64,000 nucleotides of DNA, taken from Isoetes taiwanensis (lineage: Eukaryota > Streptophyta > Lycopodiopsida > Isoetales > Isoetaceae). How positions within the stretch are numbered: position 1 is the stretch's first letter; each line of letters opens with the position of its first letter. The translations under genes and the position numbers were made by a program. Under the pieces are notes generated by a model. It had not been told where the DNA came from, did not search any database, and saw only the letters and a program-made list of their open reading frames with translations. The stretch covers positions 11,558,669 through 11,622,668 of the forward strand of contig JAJEKV010000013.1 in NCBI GenBank assembly GCA_021234155.1, given 5' to 3'. Below are positions 10,330-24,012 of the stretch, one piece after another.

Positions 10330-12350
10330 AAATGATATTTTAAGCCAATTCATTATAATGTTGGCAAGCAGGCATGAAAGAACTTTTATGTTACAAAATT
10401 TGGCCAAAAACTATATATAAAAGCTTTTCTTCAATTACTTTGTCTAAGTTAAAGTTTACCTAACTTTATGTTCTATGTTAGGGCAATTCATTTTTTTCTA
10501 AAGTGGTGCTAAAATTTGTATGCGAAAATTTGTTTGGTTGAGACATTGTGTGTTAAAATCTATTGGTTGAGACGTTAGTTTATTTCAAAGTAACCGAATT
10601 ATATGTGGTTGTATTGGTTGTTTGAAACACTTTGAATTCACTTGATATGTGTGCCTCCGATAGATTTGATGCCCTATATCAACAACACAAACAATTACTA
10701 ATTTAGAAATGATGCAGCTTCTTGGTTGAGTTAAACTATGATGTTATTCTTTATCTTGCATGTAGTTAAGATATAAATGTATAATAGAAGGGGTTAGACT
10801 ATTTATAGAAGTGGGTTAAACTATAGGTAAGGTAAACTATAATAGAAGGGGTTAAACCATAGGTGAGGAAAATTGGTTAAATCAAAATAGTGCAGCAAAT
10901 AATCGAATCTTGCTAAGCTGGAGATAAATCCTGAACAGGAAAGTTGGCAGCAAATCGAACGATAAGCTGGAGATAACCCTGTTACAGCAAGAATCAAAAC
11001 CATCTAGTACAACAAGACCTCAAATACCTCCGACTAACTAAGCTGACTATCTGCAGGACACAGCATAATTTTGCCACCAAATTTGATAAAAAAAAAAAAA
11101 AATTGATCTTACTATTGTTGGAGGAGTAGAACAGGGTAAAATAGGGCCGGATCAGAGAATAGTCATCTGCTTTGAGTCGAAATAGAGTAAATCTTTGCCA
11201 AAGCAAAAAATTGGAGTCGAAATAGAGCAAATCGAATCCATAATAGCAGAAATTGAAACAGGGGGTTGAAAATCCACGTCAAGAAATGGACAGAAATAGG
11301 GCGTTTACAATAAGGGTCTGTTTTTTGCAGATACAAAAAGGGGTTCTTTTATTTACAGATTTTCTCAGAGCATAGTAAGCATGAGAGGCACTACACAGAT
11401 AGTAAGCCAGAGATTTCATAGCATTACTTAAAGAAATTGAGATTGATTCTGTATTAGTGGAGGATAGGGAGCTATGAAATGTTTTGAAGAGCTTTGAGTA
11501 GAAGCGAAGTCCAAATATAAGGAAGTAGAAACAGGATATTTACATCTACAGAGCAATCTATGGGTTAAACAAAAAGCTCGTTCCAGCTAGAGGAAAAAGA
11601 ACAAAACACTAAATGATAAGCTGGGTAAACAGGAAAGCTGGATGTAAAATAAAAAATCTATCTAGTCTGCACCCGTTGACACTTGCAAAGCGGCTCTTTC
11701 GAAAGCAGTTCCTGGCATAGCCCTAATGTTATCTGTTTGAAAACAAGGTAGAATAGGGTCAGATCAGAAAATAGAGAGCAGTAAAAAGTTCAAGAAACCT
11801 TAAAAATCAAGCAAGAATCCTACTCAAAATTTGTTGATGCTTCCAAAGTGATTTCCTGGCACAACTTAGTTGTTATCCCTATGAAAATAGGGTAGAACAG
11901 GTTTGGATTAGAGAATAAAGAGCAGCAAAAAGCTTAGACGCAAGAAATGTTAAAAACCAAGCAAGAATCATACTCAAAAAACCTGCATAGTCTCCAATTC
12001 GATTGCCACATCTCCAAGCTCCCTTAGTTGGATGCAAAAAACCCAAGCCTTTTTCTACTACAAACCCTAACCATGAAGCAAGTCCATTGAAATGAAGCTC
12101 GCCATCATGAAAGCAAGATCCACCACCTGAGAGGTTAGGTGTGAGCATTCTAAAATTCTAGATTTTTGTATCGTTAGAAGGCAAAGGGGGAAAGATAGCC
12201 GGAAAAAAAGAGTTTTGCATGGAAAACCCTTTTTTTCTTCCAAAAGTCACACGTGAGAAAGGGTACACCGGCAAGAAAGTGAAAGCTCAAAAACATTTTA
12301 AGTAAGTAGATTTGGGAGATTGGCAGAAGAAAAGATTTCATTCTTTAATT
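10330..12350. other. No gene recognised; includes a diverged duplication
   Basis: The sequence is AT-rich with many short internal repeats. Two related blocks at about 11742-11826 and 11884-11978 share 'tagaatagggt', 'agagcag(t/c)aaaaag', 'caagcaagaatc(c/a)tactcaaaa'. A weaker relative lies near 11128. Short frames on both strands show no domain. Confidence 0.5.
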
Positions 12351-12699
12351 CCTTCCTCTTTACTGGCCTTCCAGGCACTTGAGATTTAGTTTCCAACTTA
12401 TTCAATGTGGAAGTTTTTTGGCAGCTTCTTCATCCTTTGTGCTGCTTTGTTATACTATTCTGGAAGAAGAATTCGACAACAATGATGGCAACATAGACCA
12501 GTCTACATCTCATATAGGCAAGCTTACAAACCTTTGTACCAGCACATGTCCTACCTTTGTTCCTTTCGGTCTGAATAAGAAAGGCAACGATTTTTTTTCC
12601 TCAGAAGAGACAAGCTCTGATTCTAATAATTATGACCTATATTCTAAATATACAGAGAGCTAAACATCAACAATCAATATTTGCTAAAAAAAAGAGCAA

Positions 12700-13101
12700 T
12701 GTTCATATCCTATAATTGATCATTTGCTCCAGTGAGCCCTCTCCTTTCATAGTTGTGATCCAAGGCCTCCATAAATATGGGACATTCGTAAATGTCAGCC
12801 GAGGAAGGGTTGTCATAGACTTCTCCTCGCATTATCTTCGAGCCCTCATGCCTATGCATCCATGAATACATGGCTTGGCCGTGGCATAGGTCCACCCCAA
12901 GTTATCATGGAAGATCCATGACCACTCGCCCATTTTCATCGCAGTCCTATATTGTATATGCAGCAAGACAAAACGGCAGGTGGATGGAACTGGACATTCG
13001 TAATTGGGCTGAATGTTGATGTCCATTTGACTTACGAAGCCTCTCCATTCACATGATCGCTCCATTCTTCGTCGTGTTCTTCTGCAGTTCATTTCTTTCA
13101 T
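12700..13101 (-). pseudogene. Possible coding fragment, family unknown
   Basis: Two overlapping minus-strand frames (12832-13101 and 12710-12895) each look protein-like. The first contains 'ECPVPSTCRFVLLHIQYRTA' and 'MKMGEWSWIFHDNLGWTYA', the second 'MYSWMHRHEGSKIMRGEVYD' and 'DIYECPIFMEALDHNYE'. A one-base shift near 12880 would join them. I do not recognise the family, and chance cannot be excluded. Confidence 0.25.
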
Positions 13102-13806
13102 GCTCTCTCCTTCATAAAAATTTTGTCATTGATTTTTTGCATCATAATTTTAAAGTCCTATGGAAGAAAGCCATGGATCCCATGTCAAACTCCAAAATCC
13201 CTTTGTGGAGCCCTACTAGTCTGACAATTTGGTGATTGGTCTGACAAACCCTACTAGTCCTAGTGGTGGAAGTGGCAAAATAATAGTGAAATGTTGCTTC
13301 ATTTGAACAAACAAGGTATCTGAATCATAAAAGGTGGGGAGGACTACTCTGCCACCCACAAAAACTTCTCCGGAGTTACCTCCTAGACTAGAGCAATTGG
13401 GAGCTTGTCAATAGGAAATCTAGCATTGTTTCATACCTAAAGATCATGAAGTAAATCCAATTCTTTCGCTCCCTTCATTACTGCTATTTCTAGAAGTATA
13501 CTTCTGAGGTCATCAAAAGGGTTAAGCCGACTGACAGCAAGGATGAACTAGTGAAACAAGAAAATGAAGTAGAGAGGCAAGCTCTGTCGCAACGGATTCA
13601 AAGAGACTAAGAAGCAAAAGACATAATGATGAGATATCTGGATGATACCATGATAACCCAAGTGGAGGCTGCAAGCGGTGCAAGGGAAGCATAGGAACAA
13701 CTGTTCAATATATCTTCAAAATTAAGGTAGCAACTCTGCAATTGCAAGGGAGGAAGAAAGGCTTTGAGAATGATTTTATAGTACAAGCTTCGCTTTAGGG
13801 TTTGCC

Positions 13807-14239
13807 TGTTATTTTGCTACATATTATAAACGACGTGCACCCTTGACTACCATAGTCGTCAGATTCATCGGTCCTACGACCCAGATCGTATGTTGGGGCC
13901 CCTGGGCACCTCTCATTTATGATTGGAGGCGCTTAATATGAAGTACGATTTGGCCTAAGGCTTTGAGGGAATATCGAACCTCTACGGCTTTGCCTAAGAT
14001 TTTAGAATATGAAATACGAGGGCTTGAACCTCTACCAAAATAATTCAATGTCCTAATAAGACTACTTTAACCAATGTACCCAGTGAGCTAATGTGATTAT
14101 TTTTTATCTTGAATCTTTGTTTTTTTTTTACAACAACACATTCACTTGTTTTAGGGATGTATGGTCTATGGTTTCAGGAATTGTTATTTTTTACGTCCAT
14201 ATCAAATCCCCCTGGACCCCTGTTATTTTGCTACATATT
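13807..14239 (-). repeat. Element with 19-bp terminal direct repeats (copy 2)
   Basis: This is the inverse of the element at 4067-4527. It is bounded by TGTTATTTTGCTACATATT at 13807-13825 and 14221-14239. Shared inner words include 'ggtcctacgacccagatcgt', 'atgttggggcc', 'ggaatatcgaacctct' and 'atggtctatggtttcaggaa'. The tRNA-like boxes are present on the minus strand but eroded. It is slightly shorter (433 bp). Confidence 0.75.
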
Positions 14240-17130
14240 AAGAACTTGATAGGCTCATCTGAGCATATCAAATTAGAGTGAGCTTCCCAACAGAGAATGA
14301 TGGAAGAGTCTAATCACATTTGAGTTTTATTGGAATTTGGTTACATCCTAATATGGTATTTCATAATTCCACATTTGCACTTGAGATTAGCCAATGAAAA
14401 CCAAGCTGTAGTTAATCAAATCCCCGTATTACATGGTATCTCAACAACTCATTTTCAAACGAACTTTGTATTTATTATGCTGTATTGATGACTCCCATTA
14501 TGCCCGCTTCAAAGTTTAGGCTCTAAATTTCAATTTGTTTTTCCCTCCAAACTTGAGGATGCCTTACGGAGGGAAGAGAAATAGATGATATTCAATGGTT
14601 AGACCGGTGATGCTCAATTCTATTTTAGGTATTGAATTCTGTTTTGTAAATTGCTAGCTTGTGTGCCATTTCTTTAAATCATTGAGGATGTTTTGCAATT
14701 TATTTCACATTCATTTATAGATTTATATGCTATACGAGATTCTTTGCACATAAATACATCCTCAAATTTTGAATTTGAGCTTTCAATTAGCAAGGGCTTG
14801 TTGCAGAAAGTTTTGTGATTTGTTTAGTGGATTGGTTCAAGTCCGAGCTTTTGGGTAGTTCTCTCTTTTTGGTTCTTCTATTGTTGTTTTCTGCGGTTTC
14901 AAAAGTAGCTTTGTCCAAGATCTCTGTCTAAAGCCAATGCATATAGGAAATTGTTGGTAGATTACTTATGGCATAAGCACTATCCCTATCGATTTTTTGT
15001 TCTAATATTTGCTTTTATAAAATTGCATTTTGCAAGAGCTTTGTGTGACAATCATTTAATATGTCATCCATATATGGAACTTCTTCAAGACCATGTTGTC
15101 TTTTTATTATGGATAATGTACCATAGTATAGTTCTATTTGATCACTACAACAGCTCTATAGAACACCTTGGTACAATTAATATTCATCCAATTTTAAAGA
15201 CGTTTGAATTGTAGGGAATAGATTATCAACATCCTAGTGAGCTATGGCTAGAAAACGGTCAAAAATCAGTCAAATTATTTTGAGAAATACAACAGATGAT
15301 AGTGGTAAATGGACTTATATGCATATATCCCTGGGATCTTGAGTGACAATCACACCAATCCAACATGGCAAATTTGTTGTGGAAAAAGAGAGAGTTTAAT
15401 AATTTGGCCACACATTGGAAGGTGCTAGATGTATATATGATCTTGTAATTGAACATGTGTATGGCCCCCAAGATATGATGATTCAAGGTATTGTTTCTTA
15501 AATTTAGATGCCAACTATATATGTTCCTCTTATCTTATCTTATCTTATCTAAAATTAAGGACAAAGCTCCAGCTCAAAGCATAACAAGCATATCGGAGGT
15601 CCATCATCATGTTGTTGGCAATTTATTATGTCATAATGTTGCTTTGTCTTAAGGGGTAGAGGCGTCTAGTTTTATAAATATCATTAACAATACCAACTGG
15701 CGACATAGGAAAGTTAGCCCTTGTAGATGCACTTATATTACTTACTTTATTCAAATGACATGCACATTGTTTCTACTTATCGTTGCCTAGTCACAAGAGA
15801 AGTAGGAAAGGCAACGACTGACAGAGGTGGTATTCGAGGTGGGGTGAAAGCTTTTATCCCCTTAAGTGTATTTGCCTTCATGTTCAAAGAACTGCGGACG
15901 TTGAAGATTACACAGCAGATTTACACATTTTGAAATTTTAGTGACGCATCTTTAAACCAGACAATCTTGGGTGAATGGGAAAAGAGAATTCATGAAACAA
16001 CCGGGCAATTAACTAGCAGGGTATAAATTAAGAACTCTTTAATCTTAAAATATCAACTTGGTTTAGCTATAGTTGCATGGAATTCCTCTAATAAGCAACA
16101 CATTAGCCGAAAGATTTTGGAGTTTTGTTTTAAAAATTGTAAAAGTTGAATAAAAACTAGTAAAATCTGGCTAAAGTAGGCAAAATACCTTGGAAAGTTG
16201 TAGATACTTTAGTGAATCTTTCAAATAAATCGAAGAATCCCATTAACATTTGGCTAAGTTTTTGGGTTGCCTCTAAGGGGGCAAACCCTTGTTTATGTGG
16301 GCTTTTGGCATATCTTAGGTATATTCTAGAATATCCCTAGGATATGCTGGTGACTGCTAAAAACCTGCTGTTGAAGGCAAATGCACGGTCGCCAGTGTTC
16401 CTGGGCGGGCGTGTGGAAACTGGATAACCGGCAGTGCCATAGCTAGATGGAGTACTCGAATTTAATGGAGATGGAAGTCGAAAGCTTGCAAATACAGATG
16501 TTTCTCGCTCTTGCCTTGGAATGCCTCTTCAAGCGTGGTTTGCCATGTGAAAGTCGAAATTTCTCTTTGGAGCCTCTTCTTTCGTTGCGGATTTTGAAAT
16601 GGGATTTGCCAAGAGGAGGCTTGCGAGATACAAAGCATGTTGGGCAGAGGATGCATTGATCTTTGATGTTCCTGCAAACATTTGACGATGCTAATTTATT
16701 AGGGATGGTGTGCATATCTTATCAATTTCAATCGGATTAGAGCCCGGGGATTTTTCACAAATGCTCTCACCATTGGGAGCTTCCATGCGGTTGAAAAGGG
16801 AATTCTTACAGTTTTTTCTTTGGAAATGCTGACCCCGCTCATTCCTTAGTTACTAACGTTGCTCCTTGGGTCTTGACCGTTCTTTGCTAGTACCATAGAT
16901 AGTTTTGTTCTGAGATCTTCTTGGAAACAATATCACAATCGAGTAAGCTACACTTTTCTGCTGGTTCAATACCCATAGTTTTCATTTCTTCATACCCTAT
17001 GTAGGTTTGTTTACATTGAATATCTGGTCTGCAGGGATTCTCTTTAAACACATATAAGTGAGGTGACTCATGGTATTCTCTTGTATATGGTGAAGATATA
17101 GGCAACGAATCCAAGACTAAGCTTTCGCCC
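14240..17130. other. No gene recognised
   Basis: The stretch is AT-rich, with a short (TATCT)n tract at 15531-15550. The frame at 16447-16659 and its antisense partner look compositionally coding-like ('MEVESLQIQMFLALALECLF') but match nothing I know. The PPR pseudogene begins right after this stretch and its missing first half may be decayed within it. Confidence 0.4.
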
Positions 17131-18245
17131 AAGTATGTGAATCTTTTTGTTGAGGAGTTGTTTGTTGCCCTCCAATGCTTTGAAGATATGCAGCAGCAAA
17201 AACTTCTACCCAACAAAGTCACATTTTCAAGTGTTTTGACAGCCTGTGGTTATCTTGGAGCGATGAGACAATGGCGGGCACATCCATGAAGCGGATTATT
17301 GTAAATGATCTCCAATCGATGTTTTTTGGGAAGCGGCCTTGTGGACATGTATACTAAATGTGGGAGGCACGAAGAGGCACAATCAGTGTTCAATAAGTTG
17401 CTATATGGAGATGTGGTGTCGTGGAATGCAATGCTTCTTTGGATATATTGAGCATGGAGAAAGCATGCTTGTGTTAGAATGCTTTAACAACATGCGGCCG
17501 AGGATGGATTAAAGCCAAATGCAATTACATGTTTGAGTGTTTTGAAAGCATGTGGGAGCATTGGGGCCATGGAGAAGGGCGGTATATTCATGAGCAAGTC
17601 ATTGAAAATGGGCTTCAAAGCAGAACATTTTGTGGGGAATACTCTTGTAGATATGTATGTTAAATGTGGGAGCTTGGGGAGGCGAAAAGTGTTCAAGAAC
17701 CGCAAGACCATGGGGATGTGGTTTCATGGAATGCTATTATGGGTGGATATCACGAGAACATGGCAAGGGCCATCTTACTCTAGAGTGTTTTCATGACATG
17801 TTGAGAATGGTGTCTTGCCGGTCGGCTACATTTTCGCTATCCTTAACGCATGTCGTTATGCGAGGTTTAGTTGAAGAAGGCCAGCAGTTCTTAAAATATA
17901 TGAGAGAATCCCATGGCATAATACCCGATATGCATCACAACAAGCTGCATGATTGATGTTCTATCTCGTGAAGGTTGCTTAAATGAAGCCAAATTTTTGC
18001 CTACACAAACTCTCTGACCTAACAACTGTAATATGGATGACTCTGCTCAATGCTTTGCATTACATTTAAGTGTGGACCTAGGAAAGCAATGCTTTGATGA
18101 AGTTATCGGTTTAGATGCATCATGGTGCAAGCATATGTGTTAATGGCAAGTATTTATGCTTCTAATAATATGTTGAAGGACATGGCACAATTTTGGAAGA
18201 ACTAGTAAAGTATGCGGGGAGCAACAAAGAAGCCTAGTATGGTAT
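17131..18245 (+). pseudogene. Pentatricopeptide repeat (PPR, PLS-type) pseudogene with E-domain remnant
   Basis: Intact relatives bind organellar RNA and guide editing or processing in chloroplasts and mitochondria. Frames shift repeatedly, but PPR signatures follow in order: 'NKVTFSSVLTACGYLGAM' (about 17213), 'ALVDMYTKCGRHEEAQSVFN' (17336) and 'DVVSWNAMLL' (17412). Next come 'KPNAITCLSVLKACGSIGAM' (17512), 'NTLVDMYVKCGSLG' (17638), 'DVVSWNAIMGGYHENMA' (17715) and 'HVVMRGLVEEGQQFLKYM' (17850). The E-domain words 'MIDVLSREGCLNEAK' (17948) and 'YVLMASIYASNN' (18130) end it. At least six frameshifts or stops disable it. A weak echo of a DYW-type domain ('SMAIAYFF' near 18460) may lie beyond, but I do not rely on it. 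The N-terminal repeats are missing. Confidence 0.9.
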
Positions 18246-18520
18246 CTACTAATTTGTAGTAAACTATAATTGTTTGGTCAATCCATGCCAATTTGCCCAT
18301 TTTGTAGACATCAAACCTTTCTAGCTTATCCATATAGATCTCGAAGTCTATTATGGCCATGAAGGTATGCACAATTTACACATGTTGCATTGAAGGGAAG
18401 GGCGCCAACATGAGGATCGAGGCAAGGATCCGAACAAGGGCATAGCCTATAGCCAATCAATGGCCATTGCTTACTTCTTTGAGGGTACCAGGTTTTGCTT
18501 CTTCTAGGGCACACATTGAT

Positions 18521-19985
18521 ATTGCTTGAATAGTATTGGGAAGGCCCATCATATACATTCTGATCAGTTTAAGATGTTATAGTCGGAAAGCAACAATCGA
18601 TAATTTGAGAAGGCTCATCATATACAATGCATTGGGTTTAAGATGTTATAGTCGAAAAAGCGGGTTGTACATTCTATAGAAACTTGGTGATTTATTATAA
18701 CTACGGAATTGCTATCTCATTTCATGAACCAAATCACTGATGAAATGGGGTATCAAAGCTCGTTATATTGGTGTTTTGAAGTATATATGTTTTCATTTAT
18801 AAAAGTTATTACGTCGGCGCCCAGACTATGCAACCTCGTACTGCTGCATAGAACGATAAACAGTAAACCAAAGGATAATCAAGCTACAGTTTCAGTTAAT
18901 GTGCAAAAAGCTGCACAAAAGCCTATGCTGCAACAGATAATATCTAGTGCTGAGTTTTAAAGGATTCAACAAGTTGCTAAATATGTGGTCACACTAGACG
19001 CATTTTACTCGGAATGTAGAATGAGAAATTGCTTACGACTTGGCCTGCAAAGGGACAATGGTGTCAGGAAATCTACAATGGTTATTTGAAATAGTAGAGA
19101 ATGAAGAAATGCCATTTGGGTTAATCACCCATTATTCAGGTGACTAATGTTCCAACTTGGTGGGAACATGAGGAACTCATATATATGGAAGCCCCAAGAT
19201 TAGGGAAGTTTTTAATAACTGTTAGCAAATGACGCATGTCACGTGTCACTATTCATAGATGACTAGGCATACCACCTAGGAACAGGAAGAATCTGAGTTC
19301 TCGGCATCTTTCAACTAAAAACCTTCCTATAACTGTATGTTGCCCTTATCAGCGCTTCCTAACACTGAAAAAACAACAAAGAAAGTAGATTAAGGAAATT
19401 CTTTACAGATTATAAACAAGAAGAAGACATGCATTCACCAGATTTACCAAAATGCTGGAACATTCCAACAAATAGGGCCCTCCAAGAAATAACAAGCGAA
19501 AATACCAAAAAACCACTGAATGTTTAAAATCTGCAAGTAGCAACCGTTAAATCTTATCTATACACATATTGGAGCACATACCCGACTAAAACAACAAGCA
19601 GCGCCCAACCAGAAATGTTAGCGCCCAAGAATCGAGCTTCGGAAGACGCCGCAGAGAAAGAGAAACAGAGCATCTATAACAGAGCATCTATTTTTGCCCC
19701 TTTTTGCACACGTCACTACCAGGTCATCGCCACATGGACGGGGAAATGGTATCCCCACAATTATTACGTGGGGAAATGGCCGTCCGCATGCCATTATGCA
19801 GGAAGCGGACCTGGCTCACTCTAACGGGCTCGCCAGACCCTTATCCCCCATAGTGGCCTACAAACGGCCATTATACCTAATGTATGTTCCAACAGAAGGG
19901 ACTTTGAAAAAACTGGGCCACCGGAGCTGCCCTTCTGACCAATTTTGAATCTTTAGAAAAGGCAAGTGTGATAAGGACCTGAGAT
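18521..19985. other. No gene recognised
   Basis: Near 18540-18660 a short block is repeated ('aaggc(c)catcatataca' and 'tttaagatgttatagtcg' twice). At 19740-19800 short inverted words around 'gtggggaaatgg' and 'gccgtccgcat' could form hairpins. No conserved coding sequence is evident. Confidence 0.4.
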
Positions 19986-20246
19986 ATGTGCAAGACTAAA
20001 TGGAAGAATATCTTGTCAAACTACAAGATTATTAAAGATTTTGAAAGGAAAACAAGAATCCAGCTTATTTTTCTTTGTCAAAGAATGAAAAGAAGGATTT
20101 CAAGATTCCTCTCCAATTTGAGCAAAGTTTATGAAACTCTTGATACCTTCCAAGGTAGGAGGCCAGCTGTTATGCCACCCTCTACTATAGATAGCAGTAG
20201 GGATGTGGGAGATTCTTGCGTGAAAATAACTTACAAGAAAAGCCCT
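19986..20246 (+). pseudogene. Trihelix / Myb-SANT-like DNA-binding domain fragment
   Basis: The reading 'MCKTKWKNILSNYKIIKDFE' followed by, one frame over, 'YFSLSKNEKKDFKIPLQFEQ' and then 'YETLDTFQGRRPAVMPP' matches the third helix and the following region of plant trihelix or SANT-like transcription factors (pattern C-x-x-K-W-K-N...KIKDFE...SLS..E+K). Two one-base shifts, near 20055 and 20128, break it. The first two helices and any activation region are absent. No intact partner lies nearby, so this looks like an isolated decayed exon. Family assignment comes from motif memory only. Confidence 0.65.
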
Positions 20247-20454
20247 TATATGAGATGACCCCAAGTGTACATGTCTCTTTGAGACAAGAGAAAGATTTGG
20301 AAAAGTTAAAATAGAAAGTGTGAACATGGAACAAATGTTGTAGAGTGAGTTTTTTCAAGTTCAACGAGGATCTTTTTATGCAAATTTTGTTTTTTTTTTC
20401 TTTTTGAATGATTTAAGGCTAGAGACATTGAGACTCGTATTCAACATTGAGAGG

Positions 20455-20700
20455 CGTCAACAAAGTTCATTGTATATTGGGCAATGGGAGTCATTTGTAT
20501 TTAAATGTTTGCATGGTGCAGCATAAAAGACTCCAATCCAGGCAGCAGATCAAGCTTTTCATCATTCATAAAAATGATATCGGGGTATGGGAGCCATTTG
20601 GCATTAAAACGTCTGAGTTTGCATGGTAGAGGATAAAGGACTCTAGATCAAACATTAGATTAGGCATTCCATGCTCATAAAATGAATATAATGTTTTAAT
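20455..20700 (+). repeat. Diverged tandem duplication of about 110-120 bp
   Basis: Copy one (from about 20485) and copy two (from about 20587) share 'tgggag(t/c)catttg', 'tgcatggt(g/a)', '(g)cataaaagactc / ggataaaggactc', 'agatcaa' and 'tcataaaa(a)tga'. The stretch is noncoding. Confidence 0.6.
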
Positions 20701-20719
20701 GTTTACTTGTGGATGGATG

Positions 20720-23570
20720 AATGTAGCGGAACTACAAGCTGATTGCAATGGTAGGGATCGACTTTAATTTAAATATAGATTGTACAAACATGACTTCATG
20801 GTTATATTTAGGCCACTTCACCCTCAAGAAACCCAAGAGGGGCAACCCTCCCGTAAGTAGCACCTGTTTTTTTTTTTTTTTAGCACACCGGCATCTATCG
20901 GCCCTTTCTCGAATTTTAGCCTATCCACATGGCTTTGACACATCAACCAAATCTTATGTAGCATAGGCCTCACCTGTTGGATCTTCATTTTTTTATATCT
21001 TGGGCCAGGGAAAATAGAAAGGCAGAAATTATGGACATGAAGATTGGTTGGGGTGCTCGAGGTTAAGATGCCTCCCTCCATTTCGCTCCTGGATTCTTCT
21101 CTAGGTTAATTCTTCTATTTCCCTTCATTTTTGAAACAAAGCTGAAAGATCACTTGTTCTCTGCCTTTCTTGAAGCTTAATGAAGCTTAAAATCCGTTCC
21201 TTGATCAAAATTGCGTGTGTTTGTCTTTTCATTGTTGCCACAAATTGGTGTTAGCATCGTGCTAGAAACTTATGTAAATCAATAATGTAGTCTTTATTAG
21301 TAGAACTTGTCTCAGCATTGCCGAGAAGTACACCGTCCATTTTGGAACCATGCTCCTTTGCAATAGCTTCAATGCACCATCCATGGCCATCATCCACGGT
21401 AGGCATTCGAACTTCTCTCAGCAAAACTGCAGGAATTGGCAGCATAGCAACACCACCCACAACTCTTTAGAACATTAGAGGCATCTACATCCATGCAAGT
21501 ACTAATCAGAGGAACACCTTTTGATGATTTTTATTAAAATAAAAAATCAATAAATTTCTGGGGCTTTCTTCTCAAAGTTTTACCTATGATTTGAGGAATT
21601 CTTATTTTATAACTCATTATAATTTGGTCATGAACTAGCAAAAAAGAAAACATGTAACCCTACACACCTAGATGGCTCCAATTTTCAAAACTCTAGAATT
21701 TGAGGTTTAGAAGAAAATATCCACAAAAGTTGTCCACATTCAGATCTATGTTTATAGAGACGAGATATAATGCGTTCTACATTTTGGAGAGCAAAAATAA
21801 ACAACTAGATGTTCCTAGAGTACCAGTGATTCCAAAAGCCATTAGAGATGAGCTTGTGAAATGACATACTAGATGATGGCCAGAGTCTTCAAATGCCTTG
21901 GGAGTTCCAATTTTGGCTAGTTAGGAGAAGGTTGGTTCAATGTAATGAACATATGGATGTTCTTATGCTAATAGGAATAGAATAAAATAGAGTTTTTTTA
22001 TCGTCCACATAGATTGAACACTTAGGCCCAGATTCCACTTGGGTGTCAATTGTTAAAATATCCAATAATATTCTGCCACGTCCGTAATTCTACCCATGCT
22101 TGAGATTCCATTAAAGAGTGTCTATTTTTGACGTGTCCATTACGTGGAGCTGCCATCGGCGTCTGAAATTGACGGGGGAAGTCCCCCGTGAGTTCGCCAC
22201 TCCTGGTTACGTGGTATCCACGTCGGACCAAGAATCAACTCAGGAGTTCGATTCGTGTTTTCTGAAGAGTTAGGGCTACGCTATCTGAGATAGTGGTAAG
22301 TTCTCTATAGATAGCGTTTTAATTTCACCGTGAGTTTACTATGAGTTTTAACATTCATTTGTAGATCTTTTGTGAGCTCTCTCTGAGTTTAAATTTCAAA
22401 TTTTTTACTTCAAATTTCACAGTTTTTGCATAATGGACGTTGTTAAATTCCTCATAATGTAGATAATGAGGTGCATTTCTGGTCTATAAGGATACAGTTG
22501 AGGTGCATTTCTGCTATTGGCTTCAACCAGTGCCATATTCTGCTATTGGCTGCAACCAGTGCCATATAGGGATGTGTTTTTTTATAAATGAGCATCATCA
22601 TATAGGAATGTAGTTCTTTGTATAGATGAATATACTTTCATAACCTTGTCTATACACATGGATTTCAATCAGAATTGAGAAGGTTTATGATATAGCCATA
22701 AAGGGCAGTTACTTGGATGTTGTTCAAAAGGAACATGTTAAATATTGAAGAGGAATAATTAAAATAAGAATTATAATTATGTTTTAGGATTGTTTTTGCT
22801 TGGCTAAGTATCAATATTTAATGACATTAGGATAAAAGGCATATTGATGATACAACCCAAGTGGAATCGGAGAAGATAACAAAGGGGTATGCAAGGACGA
22901 TTTTTCTAAGATGTTAATTAGATAACCAATAAAAAAATCCATTTTTGATGCAAGGTAAAAGCTTTGCATTTTACTTGTAAATTCTTACATGGATTACACA
23001 ATGTTTGACTTCTCATTAACTGTTATCACAAAAGAAATCTTAAAATGTCTCTATATGATTGAACGGGTTCTTTGCTCATCCATTCAACGGTTTTCCTTGG
23101 TAAAGGGCGCGTAATTTCCATCCACATGGGAGATTGCGTATGTGTTGGAAATGATTATGGTCAACACATTCTTTCCTTTTCTTAAGGTTGAAAGGAGATA
23201 AGAACATGTATACCTTTTGGTAAAAATCTTTATGCATCCATTTGCATAAAGAATTATGGACTTGCCTTCTATTGCAATAAAAAATGTGGATACAGTAGAT
23301 ATCTATGCAGGATCAGGCACTTTTTTCATTGTCAATCAACTTCGATTAAGAGGTTTGCTCTTTAAGATTTTCTTGAGTTCCCTTTTCGTGAAGATCCCAA
23401 TAAGATTTCTTCACCTCTTGCTGGCCACCGGCCTAATGAGCTATAGAATATACTTGCATGCCATTTACACATTTGTTTTGACTTTTAATGCGGTTTCGCT
23501 CTTTTCTTCCTCTTCTTTGTCCATCCGCATTGGTAAACCATCATGGACTTTGGCATTCATTTCATACTCA
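20720..23570. other. No gene recognised
   Basis: A 29-bp tandem pair lies at 22512-22540 and 22541-22569 (tgctattggc.tcaaccagtg). A minus-strand frame at 21251-21460 ('MPTVDDGHGWCIEAIAKEHG') looks coding-like but is unrecognised. The segment 22100-22240 is locally GC-rich with short inverted words such as 'gggggaagtccccc'. Confidence 0.4.
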
Positions 23571-23573
23571 CTT

Positions 23574-24012
23574 TTAACTTTGTTTTCTTTTCTTCTTTGG
23601 TGTCGCCTCGGCATGGCGTAAATAGACTGTTTGGGGTCCTCCACATCCTTGTTCGATCTGCTTTTGCCCCGAGTTTTTGTACTCTGAATACCCCACAATA
23701 CCCAATGGAGAAATGATTATAAGCGCATAAAAGGTTGCAAGACCACGATCCGCAGATCGTCCCAATCTACGCATGTTGAACTATGATCACCACCATGGAT
23801 ATGCGACCAAGACCAAAGAAATAGCAAAGGAAAACATAGAAGATCTTGGTCTCATCTTCTTTCTTATCTTCTTCATATGGTATTTCCTCGATTACAAACA
23901 TGAATGCAAGGCAAACAGCACAAGGAAGCCAGCCTATTAGCAGAATAAATGAAGCTGGCTGATCTCCATACAAGGCCTGATAAAGGAGAGTGAGCATGGC
24001 AACAAATATCAT
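23574..24012 (-). pseudogene. Nodulin-like (major facilitator) transporter fragment
   Basis: On the minus strand the frame ending at 23767 reads 'YQALYGDQPASFILLIGWLP' followed by 'CAVCLAFMFVI', an acidic loop, and then 'FYVFLCYFFGLG' and 'MVVIIVQ'. This spacing fits the middle of plant Nodulin-like domain membrane proteins (the NFD4/NODULIN-like group), where a short extracytoplasmic loop is followed by the FILLIGWLP helix and later a YxFLY...MVxIIVQ helix. After a stop, the next minus-strand frame has 'ALIIISPLGIV', like the following helix. Both ends are missing and the frame is broken, so it cannot make a 12-helix transporter. It lies about 0.7 kb from the PERK pseudogene on the same strand. 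Substrate is unknown for most of the family. Confidence 0.7.

Noticed and set aside
18320-18500. DYW deaminase domain continuing the PPR pseudogene
   Set aside because: Only a faint 'SMAIAYFF'-type resemblance is present; the HxE and CxxC deaminase motifs are not visible.
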